Part shown: piece by piece, positions 35,707-44,427 of the stretch
How the letters are laid out: each line of letters opens with the position of its first letter
Position numbering within the stretch: position 1 is the first letter of the stretch
From: an uncultured Bacteroidota bacterium
GTDB lineage: Bacteria; Bacteroidota; Bacteroidia; Bacteroidales; SZUA-534
Reading direction: 5' to 3'
Assembly: GCA_946414435.1 (NCBI GenBank)
Contig: CAMKOM010000010.1
Coordinates: 31,780-95,779, forward strand
DNA length: 64,000 nt
Program-made: the position numbers and the translations under genes
The notes under the pieces: generated by a model
Databases searched by the model: none
What the model was told of the DNA's origin: nothing
The model's input: the letters and a program-made list of their open reading frames with translations, nothing else

Positions 35707-36753
35707 TCATTGAGCAATCGTCAAAAGTTCGACATTGCCAATCATTTCAATACTCCCCCTACCCTTATCTATAATTGGTGCCTTCACGCCGCCGCCCAAA
35801 ACCACGGGGCTTTTGAAAATCAGAGCTTCGTCCCAAAGTCCAGCATTGATGAATGATTGCAGCAGACGCGTGCCGCCTTCAACAATCAGTTGGTTGATTT
35901 GCGCGTCGTACAGCCGCTGCATTAGCGCGGGCAGCATTGCGTCACCCCACGGCAGCAGAACGTTTAGTAAGTTTTCGCTGCTATTATCATTAATTGTGTT
36001 GAGCCGCCACGTTGGTTGCGAGTGGTCGAAAATATGAAGATTGTCAGGCAGTTGTAGAGCACGGTCGGTGACAATTCGCAGCGGGTCGCGGCCAGTCCAC
36101 GCACGAACGTTGAGTTGCGGATTGTCGAGCAGCGCGGTGTTGTAGCCAACCATTATCGCACCCGATTCGGCACGCCAGCGGTGAACCAGCGCACGGCAGG
36201 CGTCGTTTGTGAGCCATACGGGGCGGTTGTTTTCTGTCGAGCGCTCGCCGTCGATGAAGCCATCAGCCGATTCGGCCCATTTCAGAATCACATACGGGCG
36301 TTTTTTAGTGTGAAAAGTGATGAAAGCGCGGTTCAACTGTCGGCATTCGTCTTCCAAAACACCAACTTTCACATTGCAGCCTGCCTCGCGCAATTTATTG
36401 ATTCCGTTGCCATTAACCTTCCCGAAAGGGTCAACCATACCCACAACCACATTCGGAATGCGCTTGCTGATAATCAGGTCGGCGCAGGGTGGCGTCTTGC
36501 CGTAATGGCTGCACGGCTCAAGGCTTACGTAAATGGTTGAACGGCAGAGTAATTCGGGACTTTTGACGGTGGCAATGGCGTTCACTTCGGCGTGCGCTTC
36601 GCCGCAACGGTGGTGGTAGCCTTCGCCGATAATCGCGCCGTCGCACACCACAACCGCGCCCACTATTGGGTTCGGGGCAGCCGTCCCAACGCCCAGCGCG
36701 GCCAGTTGCAGACACCGCCGCATAAAAAATTCGTCGTTCACTTGCTCGTTCAT
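35707..36753 (-). CDS. ribD: Bifunctional riboflavin biosynthesis deaminase/reductase RibD
   Basis: 348 residues. The N-terminal zinc deaminase domain carries H54-A-E56 and the PCSHYGKTPPC motif (C81, C90). The C-terminal reductase domain starts near RPYVILKWAESADGFI. It converts the GTP-derived pyrimidine, first by deamination and then by NADPH reduction of the ribosyl chain. An alternative start is the Met at residue 11. It is divergent from prmC with only 23 bases between the start codons, so the prmC promoter overlaps its 5' end. Confidence 0.94.
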   Translation of the reverse strand: MNEQVNDEFFMRRCLQLAALGVGTAAPNPIVGAVVVCDGAIIGEGYHHRCGEAHAEVNAIATVKSPELLCRSTIYVSLEPCSHYGKTPPCADLIISKRIPNVVVGMVDPFGKVNGNGINKLREAGCNVKVGVLEDECRQLNRAFITFHTKKRPYVILKWAESADGFIDGERSTENNRPVWLTNDACRALVHRWRAESGAIMVGYNTALLDNPQLNVRAWTGRDPLRIVTDRALQLPDNLHIFDHSQPTWRLNTINDNSSENLLNVLLPWGDAMLPALMQRLYDAQINQLIVEGGTRLLQSFINAGLWDEALIFKSPVVLGGGVKAPIIDKGRGSIEMIGNVELLTIAQ

Positions 36754-36772
36754 TGGCGCTCGTTTACATTTG
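36742..36772 (+). promoter_or_regulatory. prmC promoter placed for a leaderless or near-leaderless mRNA
   Basis: TACATTTG (36765-36772) fits TAnnTTTG, with TTG (36742-36744) 20 bases upstream. The box ends only four bases before the prmC ATG, so the predicted transcription start falls on or next to the start codon. The -33 element lies inside the ribD coding region. Confidence 0.6.
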
Positions 36773-36776
36773 CATT

Positions 36777-37637
36777 ATGGACAGGACGTTAGCCTTCATT
36801 CAGTCGGAAATGCGCCGCCAGTTGGCGCCCGTGTACTCGCCGCGCGAATTGCAACAAGTTGTGTTTGAGTTACTTGAGCACTTCGGATTCACGCGCGTTC
36901 AGGTTATCGCCTATCCCGATGCAAAATTATCAGAAACTGATTACGAACAACTGCAACTGATGCTAAAAAGGCTTGCCGATGGTGAGCCATTGCAGTATGT
37001 GGTTGGCACAGAATGGTTTATGGATATGCCTTTCAGTGTTTGCCGCGATGTGCTGATTCCGCGCCCCGAAACCGAAGAGTTGGTGCGGCTCATTGTCGGG
37101 CGCTGCAAACGGCCGTCGCCGCGGATTGCCGATGTTGGCACAGGCAGCGGCTGCATTGCCGTTTCGTTGGCCAAACTGATTGATGGTGCGCAAGTTACGG
37201 CTGTCGATGTGTCCGCTTCCGCGATTGAAGTGGCGCGGCGCAATGCCGAGCAGAACAGCGCGCAGGTAGAGTTTGTTCGTGCCGATATTCTTGCTGATAA
37301 TCAATTATTTGTACCGTCGAGTCTTGATATTGTGGTGAGCAATCCGCCCTACGTGACCGAGACCGACAAAAACCAGATGAGCCGCAATGTGCTTGATTTT
37401 GAGCCGCATTTGGCGCTTTTCGTGCCCGATGCCGACCCGCTTTTGTTCTACCGCCGCATTGCCGAGTTGGCGCAGCAATGGCTTAAATCGGGCGGAATGT
37501 TGTTTTTCGAAATCAACGAGCGTTTTGGTCCCGAAACGGTGCAATTGCTTGAGAATATGCGGTTTGACAACATTGAGTTGCACCGCGACTTTTACGAAAA
37601 AAACAGAATGGTGAGTGCCGTATGGAATGCGAAATGA
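36777..37637 (+). CDS. prmC: Release factor glutamine methyltransferase PrmC
   Basis: 286 residues from the ATG at 36777. It methylates the Gln of the GGQ motif in peptide release factors. The N-terminal helical domain is followed by a SAM-binding fold with VGTGSGCIAVSLAK and the catalytic NPPY tetrad (VSNPPYVTE). The longer frame to 36753 would overlap ribD and its promoter and is rejected. The stop overlaps the recX start. Confidence 0.94.
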   Translation: MDRTLAFIQSEMRRQLAPVYSPRELQQVVFELLEHFGFTRVQVIAYPDAKLSETDYEQLQLMLKRLADGEPLQYVVGTEWFMDMPFSVCRDVLIPRPETEELVRLIVGRCKRPSPRIADVGTGSGCIAVSLAKLIDGAQVTAVDVSASAIEVARRNAEQNSAQVEFVRADILADNQLFVPSSLDIVVSNPPYVTETDKNQMSRNVLDFEPHLALFVPDADPLLFYRRIAELAQQWLKSGGMLFFEINERFGPETVQLLENMRFDNIELHRDFYEKNRMVSAVWNAK

Positions 37638-38092
37638 CCTTTGACGAAGCCCTTGACCGCTGCCGCTTTTTGGCCGCAAAAGGCGAATGCTGCACTTTCG
37701 ACCTTGAGCAGAAAATGCACAATTGGGGCGTACAGTCGGCAGATATTCAGCGAGTTATCGACTCTCTCGTTGCTGAACGCTTTGTCGATAATCTTCGATT
37801 TGCCACCGCCTACGTGCGCGACAAAACGCGCTTCAACCATTGGGGGCGGGTGAAAACCACTCTGATGCTGCGACAAAAACATATCGACAAACAGGTTATA
37901 AATGAAGCCTTTAACGAGTTGCCCGAATCGGACTACCAACGCGCCTTTGAAGCCGAGCGCGACAAAAAACTACGCCAGTTGCGCGCTCTGAAGCCCTTCG
38001 AGCGCAACCGCAAAACCGCCGCCTACCTAATCCAAAAAGGCTTTGAACCCGATTTCGTGTTCAAGAATCTGAATGTGGAAGATGTTGAATAA
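37634..38092 (+). CDS. recX: RecX family regulatory protein
   Basis: 152 residues from the ATG at 37634, which overlaps the prmC stop as ATGA; an in-frame ATG at 37622 is a weaker alternative. It has the three-repeat helical architecture of RecX, with AERFVDNLRFATAYVRDK and the FEAERDKKLRQL segment. RecX modulates RecA filaments. The C-terminal repeat (AAYLIQKGFEPDFVFKNL) is complete. Order prmC-recX is common in Bacteroidales. Confidence 0.88.
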   Translation: MTFDEALDRCRFLAAKGECCTFDLEQKMHNWGVQSADIQRVIDSLVAERFVDNLRFATAYVRDKTRFNHWGRVKTTLMLRQKHIDKQVINEAFNELPESDYQRAFEAERDKKLRQLRALKPFERNRKTAAYLIQKGFEPDFVFKNLNVEDVE

Positions 38093-38131
38093 CAAATGGT
38101 TGCTGTGCGCAACCAACCACGCAAAATTCAT

Positions 38132-38170
38132 TTTATGCAAATTTGCAATTCGATTGCAAATTTGCATAAA
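38132..38170. repeat. Perfect palindrome touching the stop codon of the DUF4143 gene
   Basis: 18-bp arms with no mismatch (left arm starts TTTATGCAAATT, 38132-38149; right arm 38153-38170) around a 3-base centre TCG. The last base is directly next to the stop codon at 38171-38173. It is related in sequence to the palindrome at the other end of the gene. Confidence 0.92.
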
Positions 38171-39337
38171 TCAATCCAATATACCATTTATGTTGCGGTA
38201 ATTCAACAAGTTAAACTCTGTGCCATTATTCTCGTAGTCGCCTGAATAGACGATATTCTTCGACGATACTCTGTTTCCAAATACTTTTGTAAACGCATTT
38301 ATTCCCTTAAGAAATTCTGTGTCAAATGTTTGTGCCGATTTAATTTCAATGGCATTAAAGTTACCGTTTTTCACCTGAAGCAAGTCAACCTCGTTGTTGT
38401 TCGAGTCGCGGTAGAAGAACAGATTATTGTTTTTGCCGTTATTTAGTTGGTGCTTAATAGCCTCGCTCACAATTAGGTTCTCGAAAAGGTGACCTTTCAT
38501 TTTGTCGTGAGACAATTGCTCAGGCTTCTCAATGTCAAGCAGATAGCAGGCCAGTCCAGTGTCGTAGAAGTACAGTTTTGGCGTTTTCACCAATCGCTTG
38601 CCGATATTGTCATAGTAGGGTTGTAGCAGAGTTACTATGTACGAAGTCTGTAATACGTCGAGCCACGATTTTATGGTGTTGACCGACACGCCGACCTCAT
38701 TCGACAGTTCCGAAGCGTTGAACAGGCTGCCAATTCGGCCAGCGCACAACTTCATAAACATTTGAAATCTGTGCAAGTCGGTAATATTCAATATGTTCCT
38801 AACGTCGCGCTCAATATATGTTTTAACATAATTCGGGTAGAAATATTCGGGCTTGTTTTTCTGCGCGTAGTTCGCAGGATAAAAACCTTTGTAAATTAGT
38901 GTGTTTAAATCAGTGTTCGATATGCTATTTTCTATCTCTCTGAACGACAGCGGCATTAGTTCGATTATCGCGCTTCGTCCAGCAAGCGATTGTGTTACGT
39001 GCTTGAGCATTAACAGTTGTGAACTGCCCGAAAGAATGAATTTTCGGTCATTGTCCTCATCGACAATGCCTTGAATGTACGACAAAAGTGCCGGCGCATT
39101 CTGAACCTCGTCTATTATCATTTTTTGCGATGACGACAGAAATCCTCGTGGGTCGCTAATGGCATAACTCAAAGTATCAATATTTTCCATTGAAAAATAC
39201 TGATAATCAAGGAAAAGACTCTTTATGAGAGTCGTTTTCCCGGACTGCCGCGGACCTGTTATGGTCAATACAGGAAAATACGGCAAAATATCGCCAATAT
39301 ATTTTTCTATCTTTCTGTTAATGAATATAGAATCCAT
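38171..39337 (-). CDS. AAA ATPase with DUF4143 domain
   Basis: 388 residues. An N-terminal AAA_14 domain has Walker A GPRQSGKTTLI (about residues 28-38) and Walker B MIIDEVQNAP. It is followed by the helical DUF4143 domain with a restriction-endonuclease-like C-terminal part (NNEVDLLQVKNGNFNAIEIKSA, the E/D...ExK-like arrangement). The family is widespread and often multicopy in gut Bacteroidota; its function is not established, although mobile-element and defence roles have been suggested. Both ends of the coding sequence touch long palindromes with no gap, so the gene plus palindromes looks like a compact cassette inserted between recX and the TlpA-like gene. Confidence 0.9.
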   Translation of the reverse strand: MDSIFINRKIEKYIGDILPYFPVLTITGPRQSGKTTLIKSLFLDYQYFSMENIDTLSYAISDPRGFLSSSQKMIIDEVQNAPALLSYIQGIVDEDNDRKFILSGSSQLLMLKHVTQSLAGRSAIIELMPLSFREIENSISNTDLNTLIYKGFYPANYAQKNKPEYFYPNYVKTYIERDVRNILNITDLHRFQMFMKLCAGRIGSLFNASELSNEVGVSVNTIKSWLDVLQTSYIVTLLQPYYDNIGKRLVKTPKLYFYDTGLACYLLDIEKPEQLSHDKMKGHLFENLIVSEAIKHQLNNGKNNNLFFYRDSNNNEVDLLQVKNGNFNAIEIKSAQTFDTEFLKGINAFTKVFGNRVSSKNIVYSGDYENNGTEFNLLNYRNINGILD

Positions 39338-39380
39338 ATTTTATGTAATTTTGCAATCCAATTGCAAAATTACATAAAAT
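39338..39380. repeat. Perfect palindrome touching the start codon of the DUF4143 gene, contains promoter box
   Basis: 20-bp arms with no mismatch (left arm starts ATTTTATGTAAT, 39338-39357; right arm 39361-39380) around centre CCA. It ends directly at the ATG (39335-39337 on the minus strand). On the minus strand the arm nearest the outside contains TAATTTTG (39365-39372), a -7 box that would give a leader of about 20 bases folding back into the palindrome. Confidence 0.92.
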
Positions 39381-39435
39381 TTATTATTGGCCACATTTTT
39401 CCTAAATAAATTGTTGATTTTTACCTTGTTCCAAA

Positions 39436-41496
39436 TCACTTCGCTGCTTCTTCAAGCAGAACGGCTTTAATGATTGGTGTGCCATTGGTGCGGTACGCAC
39501 TATATTTCTTCACAACCTGACCTTTCTTGTTGATAATCGCACCTTGCGGATAGCCCTGCGAAAAGTTCAATTTCGTATACACCATATAAAATGTGTCGGT
39601 GCTGAGCCTGTAATTTGTGTTGCCCCATTTTTCGCTTTGCTTTTTGAACGTTTCTTCTCTTGTGTCTCGGTCGTTGCAAATATTGATAAACACAATTTTG
39701 TCCATAGGCAACTCTTTTTCAATCTGTTTCAGCTCGTCGGTAAGTCGGTGGCACGGACCACAGGTTTCGCTCCAAAAGTTAAGGAAAACCACTTTCCCTT
39801 CGAAGTCCTTAATCAGTTCAACAAAAACAGAATCTATCAGTGATTCATTTTCAGAGTGTTGCCAATACGATATGGTGTCGGTTTGGTTGTACACTCCTCG
39901 GTTGACGCTTTCGGCAAATTGAGCAAACGCTGAATCTGACATTGTGCGCAACAAGACCATAATGGTGTCGCTAACGTGCTCATACTCATTAAACCACGAG
40001 TCTCGCTTGAATAAATTGTGTGCGTACTGCGTTTCTCTAAAAATCGGGTTAGTGATACCAAATTTTTCTTCAGCAATCTCTTGCGCCTTCTTCTCGCTTG
40101 TCGTCGGGCGGAACTCAACAACCAACGGCTCGCCTTCCTTGCTCACCACTTCGTATTCAGGCTCATATGGCGACGAGTATGTTCGTACGTTGGCCAGGTT
40201 ACGGGCAATATTTAGCAAGTGAGCAGTCGAGCCGTGATTATAAAGGTCGTTGTTGTTATTGATTGCCAGCTCTCTTAGAGCGTTATAGTAATTGTCATCG
40301 GCTTTTCGCAGATTGCCGTTAGCATCTTTGCTGCCAATATAATGATAGTAAAGGGCCAAAGCCTGAATAGCATTCTGACGCAGCATAATATCGTACATCT
40401 CTCTGATTTTACGGTTAATAGCTCGACTGTTGACTTCCGATTGGCGCATTCCCACCGAGTTCACCTCGTTTTGCTTTTCGCGATACATCGCCATTATAAA
40501 ATCGGTGTACTGACTCAGTGTCATTCCTTGCATCTTACTCTTATACACGCGCTTATCCAAACCAAACATATTAAAGTCGCCAATTACCCAGAAGTCGTAA
40601 TTGTTGATTTCGGCATCCGCACCGCCAAAATACGAAGCCTTCTTAAATGCGTTTTCTCTATCTGCGGGAAATCCGTCGATTGCCGCTTTCAAATCCAGGG
40701 CCATACTCACCGTGTCGTTGCATACTACGTGGATATTGCCGCATTCTGCATTTGCAATTCTTAAATTTACATATTGGTGTTTTTTGGTAACGGGTATTTT
40801 GAGTAGGAACGTGCCATCGTTGTTTATTGGTTCGAATTGTTCTGTAGGTGCTTGCAAAGCTCCGCTTGTGAGACAATAAACGTAGTTATCCCAGCCACTA
40901 AATACTTGCGGGTGGTAGCCATAAATTTTGCCTTTGATGTATGCAAAGCCGCACATCAGGCACTGACTGTCAAGACCTTCAGCGTCGTTGCTGACGGTCC
41001 GGGCCTTGCGCACAATGCTGTCAGGCACTTCGGCATCAGCCTTTATCCTCGCCGCCGCATAATCATTCAAAGCGATATTCCAAACTTTGAAATCTCTAAA
41101 ATCCTCGCCTTCAAGGAAATCGATTGTCCGAACAGTACTGTCAACATCTTGAAAATCAAGAATAAATCGCACTTCTCTCTCTCCTTTTTGCGGATTGACG
41201 TCGATGCTGTCGTCGGAAAGTATTTTCAATTTCTGTCCGTTGGCAACAATGTACGATTCGGGCGAGATTTTGAATCCGTTCTTATCGGGGTTGTTCCAAA
41301 TCATAAACAGCCTTGTCAACGAGTCGGTTATCTCAATTTTTTCGATGCTAACGTTCGCCATTGCACCAGATTTGGCTTCATAAACGGGACTCTCAATGGT
41401 GCGGTTGTGTGGCGGGTAAACAAATTCGGTTTTCGGTGCGGTGCGCGTGCAGGCACAAAGAATTGCAACAGCGGCAATCGGAAATAAGATTTTCAT
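39436..41496 (-). CDS. TlpA-like thioredoxin-fold lipoprotein with large N-terminal region
   Basis: 686 residues. Signal and lipobox-like site AVAILCAC at the N-terminus. Residues from about 30 to 540 form an unrecognised, beta-rich then helical region that contains CLMCGFAYIKGK. The last 130 residues are a thioredoxin-like domain, FLNFWSETCGPCHRL, with C579-G-P-C582. Such DUF4369-type fusions act as periplasmic thiol-disulfide oxidoreductases in Bacteroidota. It lies next to the DUF4143 cassette; a perfect 24-bp palindrome is at its upstream edge. Confidence 0.83.
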   Translation of the reverse strand: MKILFPIAAVAILCACTRTAPKTEFVYPPHNRTIESPVYEAKSGAMANVSIEKIEITDSLTRLFMIWNNPDKNGFKISPESYIVANGQKLKILSDDSIDVNPQKGEREVRFILDFQDVDSTVRTIDFLEGEDFRDFKVWNIALNDYAAARIKADAEVPDSIVRKARTVSNDAEGLDSQCLMCGFAYIKGKIYGYHPQVFSGWDNYVYCLTSGALQAPTEQFEPINNDGTFLLKIPVTKKHQYVNLRIANAECGNIHVVCNDTVSMALDLKAAIDGFPADRENAFKKASYFGGADAEINNYDFWVIGDFNMFGLDKRVYKSKMQGMTLSQYTDFIMAMYREKQNEVNSVGMRQSEVNSRAINRKIREMYDIMLRQNAIQALALYYHYIGSKDANGNLRKADDNYYNALRELAINNNNDLYNHGSTAHLLNIARNLANVRTYSSPYEPEYEVVSKEGEPLVVEFRPTTSEKKAQEIAEEKFGITNPIFRETQYAHNLFKRDSWFNEYEHVSDTIMVLLRTMSDSAFAQFAESVNRGVYNQTDTISYWQHSENESLIDSVFVELIKDFEGKVVFLNFWSETCGPCHRLTDELKQIEKELPMDKIVFINICNDRDTREETFKKQSEKWGNTNYRLSTDTFYMVYTKLNFSQGYPQGAIINKKGQVVKKYSAYRTNGTPIIKAVLLEEAAK

Positions 41497-41544
41497 AATG
41501 TTCGGATTTTAATTTGTTTGCAAAATTGCATTTAAATATATCGA

Positions 41545-41568
41545 TTGTTTTTGGAATTCCAAAAACAA
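41545..41568. promoter_or_regulatory. 24-bp perfect palindrome upstream of the TlpA-like gene
   Basis: TTGTTTTTGGAA followed directly by TTCCAAAAACAA, with no spacer. It lies 49 bases before the start codon, near where a -33 region would be (a TATATTTA -7-like box follows on the minus strand). Position and symmetry suggest a regulator site; no regulator can be named. Confidence 0.55.
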
Positions 41569-41618
41569 CGCATATGCTTTTGCGTCAGGCTTTAATCGTC
41601 TCGAAAACCATATTTTAC

Positions 41619-41656
41619 AAAAAACACCCCGAAGCAATCAATGTAGCTTCGGGGTG
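41619..41656 (-). terminator. Terminator of the GH95 gene
   Basis: An 11-bp stem, CACCCCGAAGC with GCTTCGGGGTG, has a 10-base loop; on the minus strand it is followed by TTTTTTG. It lies 25 bases past the stop codon. Confidence 0.88.
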
Positions 41657-41681
41657 CGCTTTTTATTATTTGGAAGATCGA

Positions 41682-44183
41682 TTATTTCGCCCTTACCTCA
41701 ACCTCCTGTCCCTTAACCGTTTCCACATCATACTCAAAGTATTTTCCAAACTCGGGCTGACCGATGCTTGCCTTTTCCGACACAATCGGCTCTTTCACAT
41801 CTGCCGACACAAGCAGAGCGTTCGGGCAAGTGCCTTCGGCGGGTTTCAGGCCAGCGCCTTCGAGTTCAACGGCCGAGCGGATTCGCAGTGTTCCGCCGAT
41901 GGTCGATGTGATTTTTGCTGACGCCAGTTTGCCGCCATTCCAGTCCATATCAACCACAAACCCGCCGCGGGCGCACAAGCCGCTCACACTGCCGTCGGCC
42001 CAGACATCGGGCAGGGCGGGCAGAAGATGCAAGGCACCGTCGTGGCTCTGCAGCAGCATTTCGGCCACACCAGCGCAAAATCCGAAGTTGCCGTCAATTT
42101 GGAAAGGCGGATGCGCGTCGAACAGATTGGCATAGGTGCGGCCGTTACCGCGCGTCATCCACGGGTTTCCGCCCGAAGGCAGCAGATTCAGCATATTGCA
42201 GATGATTTTATATGCGTGGTTACCGTCCAAAAGGCGCGCCCAAAGGTTGATTTTCCAGCCGATAGACCAGCCCGTGGCCATATCGCCGCGCTGCGTGAGC
42301 GTGTTTTTGGCGGCCTCGAACAGTTGCGGCTGCTTGAACGGCGAAATCTGATTCGACGGATAAAGTCCGTACAGATGCGACACGTGGCGGTGTTGGTCGG
42401 TCGGGTCGTCGGCATCCACAAGCCACTCTTGCAGTTGGTTGTGCTGCCCAATCGCCATTGGCGCGATGCGGCCGAGAACGGTCTGCGCCGAATCGCGGAA
42501 ATCGGCATCAACATTGAGCACCGCCGAAGCCGCAATTGCCTGATTAAGAACATCAAAGGCGATTTGATTGTCCATCGTGCAACCCGCCGTCATCGACGAG
42601 CCGTCGTTGGTGTAGCCGTGTTCGGGCGATGTCGATGGCGTGGTCACCAGATAGCCCAGCGTGGGGTGTTCAACCATTGCCGTCATATAGAATCGGGCGC
42701 TCTCTTTCAATATGTTATAGTTGTCGGCAAGGAACTTTCGGTCGCCAGTGAACAGATAATGCTGCCAGATGTGCGTTGTGAGCCAGCCGCCGCCGTTGGG
42801 CCACATTCCCCAGTAGGCGCCGTCAATCGGGCCCGTCACACGCCAGATGTCGGTGTTGTGGTGAGCCACCCAGCCGTCGGCGTTGTACATCTGCCGAGCC
42901 GTGGCGCGCCCTGTCTGCGCAAGGTCGCCAATGAGCGAGAACAGCGGCTGATGGCACTCGCTCAGGTTGGTCACTTCGGCAGGCCAGTAGTTCATTTCAG
43001 CGTTGATGTTGATGGTGTATTTGCTGTCCCACGGCGCGTCAACCATATTGTTCCAGATGCCTTGCAGGTTGGCCGCCTGCCCGCCAGGCTGCGACGACGA
43101 GATGAGCAGATAGCGCCCGTATTGGAACATCAGCGCCACCATTGCTTGGTCGTTGCCCTTGTTGAAGGCTTCCAGCCGACGGTCGGTCTCAATGGCCGAA
43201 CTGTCCGATTTTGGCAACTCAAGCCGCACGCGGTCGAATTGTTTTTTGTATGTCGATATGTGATTGGCTAACAGTTGCTTATAATCTTTTTTGACGGCTT
43301 TCGCTAATGCCGATTCAGCCAATTCTTCGGCATTTCCACTCACATCGTTGTAGTTCACAAAGTTGGTTGCCGATGCAATGTAGATGGTTGCCGATGTTGC
43401 GCCGCGAACCATCAGTTTGTTCTCGCCAGCCAAGTCGGTGCCGTCGCTTTTGATTGTAACGGCCAAATAATCACCAAGTTTAGCATCAACACCTTCCTGC
43501 GCCTTGCCATCGATTTTGACAATCATCTTCACGCACTCATCTTTGCCGATGCCGCCCGTGCCAACAGTAGTTGTCTTGTTGTCTTTCAATTCGATAGTGT
43601 TCGGCAGCGGGCAGTTGTGACTGATGTCGAAATTCAGCGCCTTCCGTTGGTCCGACTCAATGCGCACAACTATCACATTATCAGTCATCGAAGCAAACGC
43701 CGTGCGAGTGAAATTGGAGCCATTGGCCGTGAACCGCGTGGTGGCTGTGGCATTGCTGATGTTCAGGTCGCGATAATAGTTGCTAACATCCTGAATATCT
43801 GACATATCTATAAACAGACTACCCAGCGTCAGATAGCCCATACCGTTCTGTCCTGTAAAGAAGTTTTGATTCACAACATCCTGTGCTTCAGCAAATTTGC
43901 CGTCAAAAATCAGTTTCCTGACCTTGGGCAGAGCCGCGTTGGCCTTTTCAGGGATGTTGTTGTGCGGTCCGCCAGCCCAGAACGTTTCGTCGTTGAGTTG
44001 GATTTCCTCGTGTCCCGTGCCGCCGAAAATCATTCCGCCCAAATGCGAGTTTCCGATGGGTAGCGCCTCGGTCCAGGCCTTTGCAGGCTGCGAGTACCAG
44101 AGTTTCAAGTCATTGTCGGGCTTGTTGTTGCACGATAGCAGAACCGCGCCAAGCACGATAGCAGTTGTCAAGTGTCGTTTCAT
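41682..44183 (-). CDS. Glycoside hydrolase family 95 lipoprotein (alpha-L-fucosidase-like)
   Basis: 833 residues with a lipoprotein signal (VLGAVLLSC). The N-terminal GH95 beta domain starts [30 protein letters not shown], with the [10 protein letters not shown] motif. The (alpha/alpha)6 barrel contains [32 protein letters not shown] and [17 protein letters not shown]95 enzymes remove alpha-1,2-L-fucose or, in some members, alpha-L-galactose, from xyloglucan and host glycans. Cell-envelope location is expected. The length is normal. It is a single-gene unit with its own terminator. Confidence 0.92.
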   Translation of the reverse strand: MKRHLTTAIVLGAVLLSCNNKPDNDLKLWYSQPAKAWTEALPIGNSHLGGMIFGGTGHEEIQLNDETFWAGGPHNNIPEKANAALPKVRKLIFDGKFAEAQDVVNQNFFTGQNGMGYLTLGSLFIDMSDIQDVSNYYRDLNISNATATTRFTANGSNFTRTAFASMTDNVIVVRIESDQRKALNFDISHNCPLPNTIELKDNKTTTVGTGGIGKDECVKMIVKIDGKAQEGVDAKLGDYLAVTIKSDGTDLAGENKLMVRGATSATIYIASATNFVNYNDVSGNAEELAESALAKAVKKDYKQLLANHISTYKKQFDRVRLELPKSDSSAIETDRRLEAFNKGNDQAMVALMFQYGRYLLISSSQPGGQAANLQGIWNNMVDAPWDSKYTININAEMNYWPAEVTNLSECHQPLFSLIGDLAQTGRATARQMYNADGWVAHHNTDIWRVTGPIDGAYWGMWPNGGGWLTTHIWQHYLFTGDRKFLADNYNILKESARFYMTAMVEHPTLGYLVTTPSTSPEHGYTNDGSSMTAGCTMDNQIAFDVLNQAIAASAVLNVDADFRDSAQTVLGRIAPMAIGQHNQLQEWLVDADDPTDQHRHVSHLYGLYPSNQISPFKQPQLFEAAKNTLTQRGDMATGWSIGWKINLWARLLDGNHAYKIICNMLNLLPSGGNPWMTRGNGRTYANLFDAHPPFQIDGNFGFCAGVAEMLLQSHDGALHLLPALPDVWADGSVSGLCARGGFVVDMDWNGGKLASAKITSTIGGTLRIRSAVELEGAGLKPAEGTCPNALLVSADVKEPIVSEKASIGQPEFGKYFEYDVETVKGQEVEVRAK

Positions 44184-44367
44184 ATCACGTGTGTTTTATT
44201 TGGTAAATATATCTAAAAGTATTTTGTACTTTTATAAATATGGGGAAATTTTTGTGCACCAATTTCATCGCAAGCGTGTAATGCGCAACAGTTTACCGAG
44301 AAAAATGCTGAAACGAGAAATAATTTTATTTACTGCCCGCTATAACTTTTACGGACGCTCAAAAATT

Positions 44368-44399
44368 AGGCGCTTGAAATGGGAACCTATCAAGCGCCT
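44368..44399 (-). terminator. Terminator of the parE-parC operon
   Basis: A 10-bp stem, AGGCGCTTGA with TCAAGCGCCT, has a 12-base loop; on the minus strand a T5 run follows within three bases. It lies 29 bases past the parC stop. The rest of 44184-44427 (GH95 upstream region) shows no other assigned element. Confidence 0.8.
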
Positions 44400-44427
44400 T
44401 TTGTTGTTAATCGTAATATTTCTCTTT

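Noticed and set aside
38132..38170. Rho-independent terminator for recX
   Set aside because: The stem is AT-rich with no T run, and it is matched by a sister palindrome at the other end of the DUF4143 gene; its role is not simple termination.
42027..43271. 414-residue frame opposite the GH95 gene
   Set aside because: His/Arg/Val-rich antisense shadow; GH95 is complete on the other strand.
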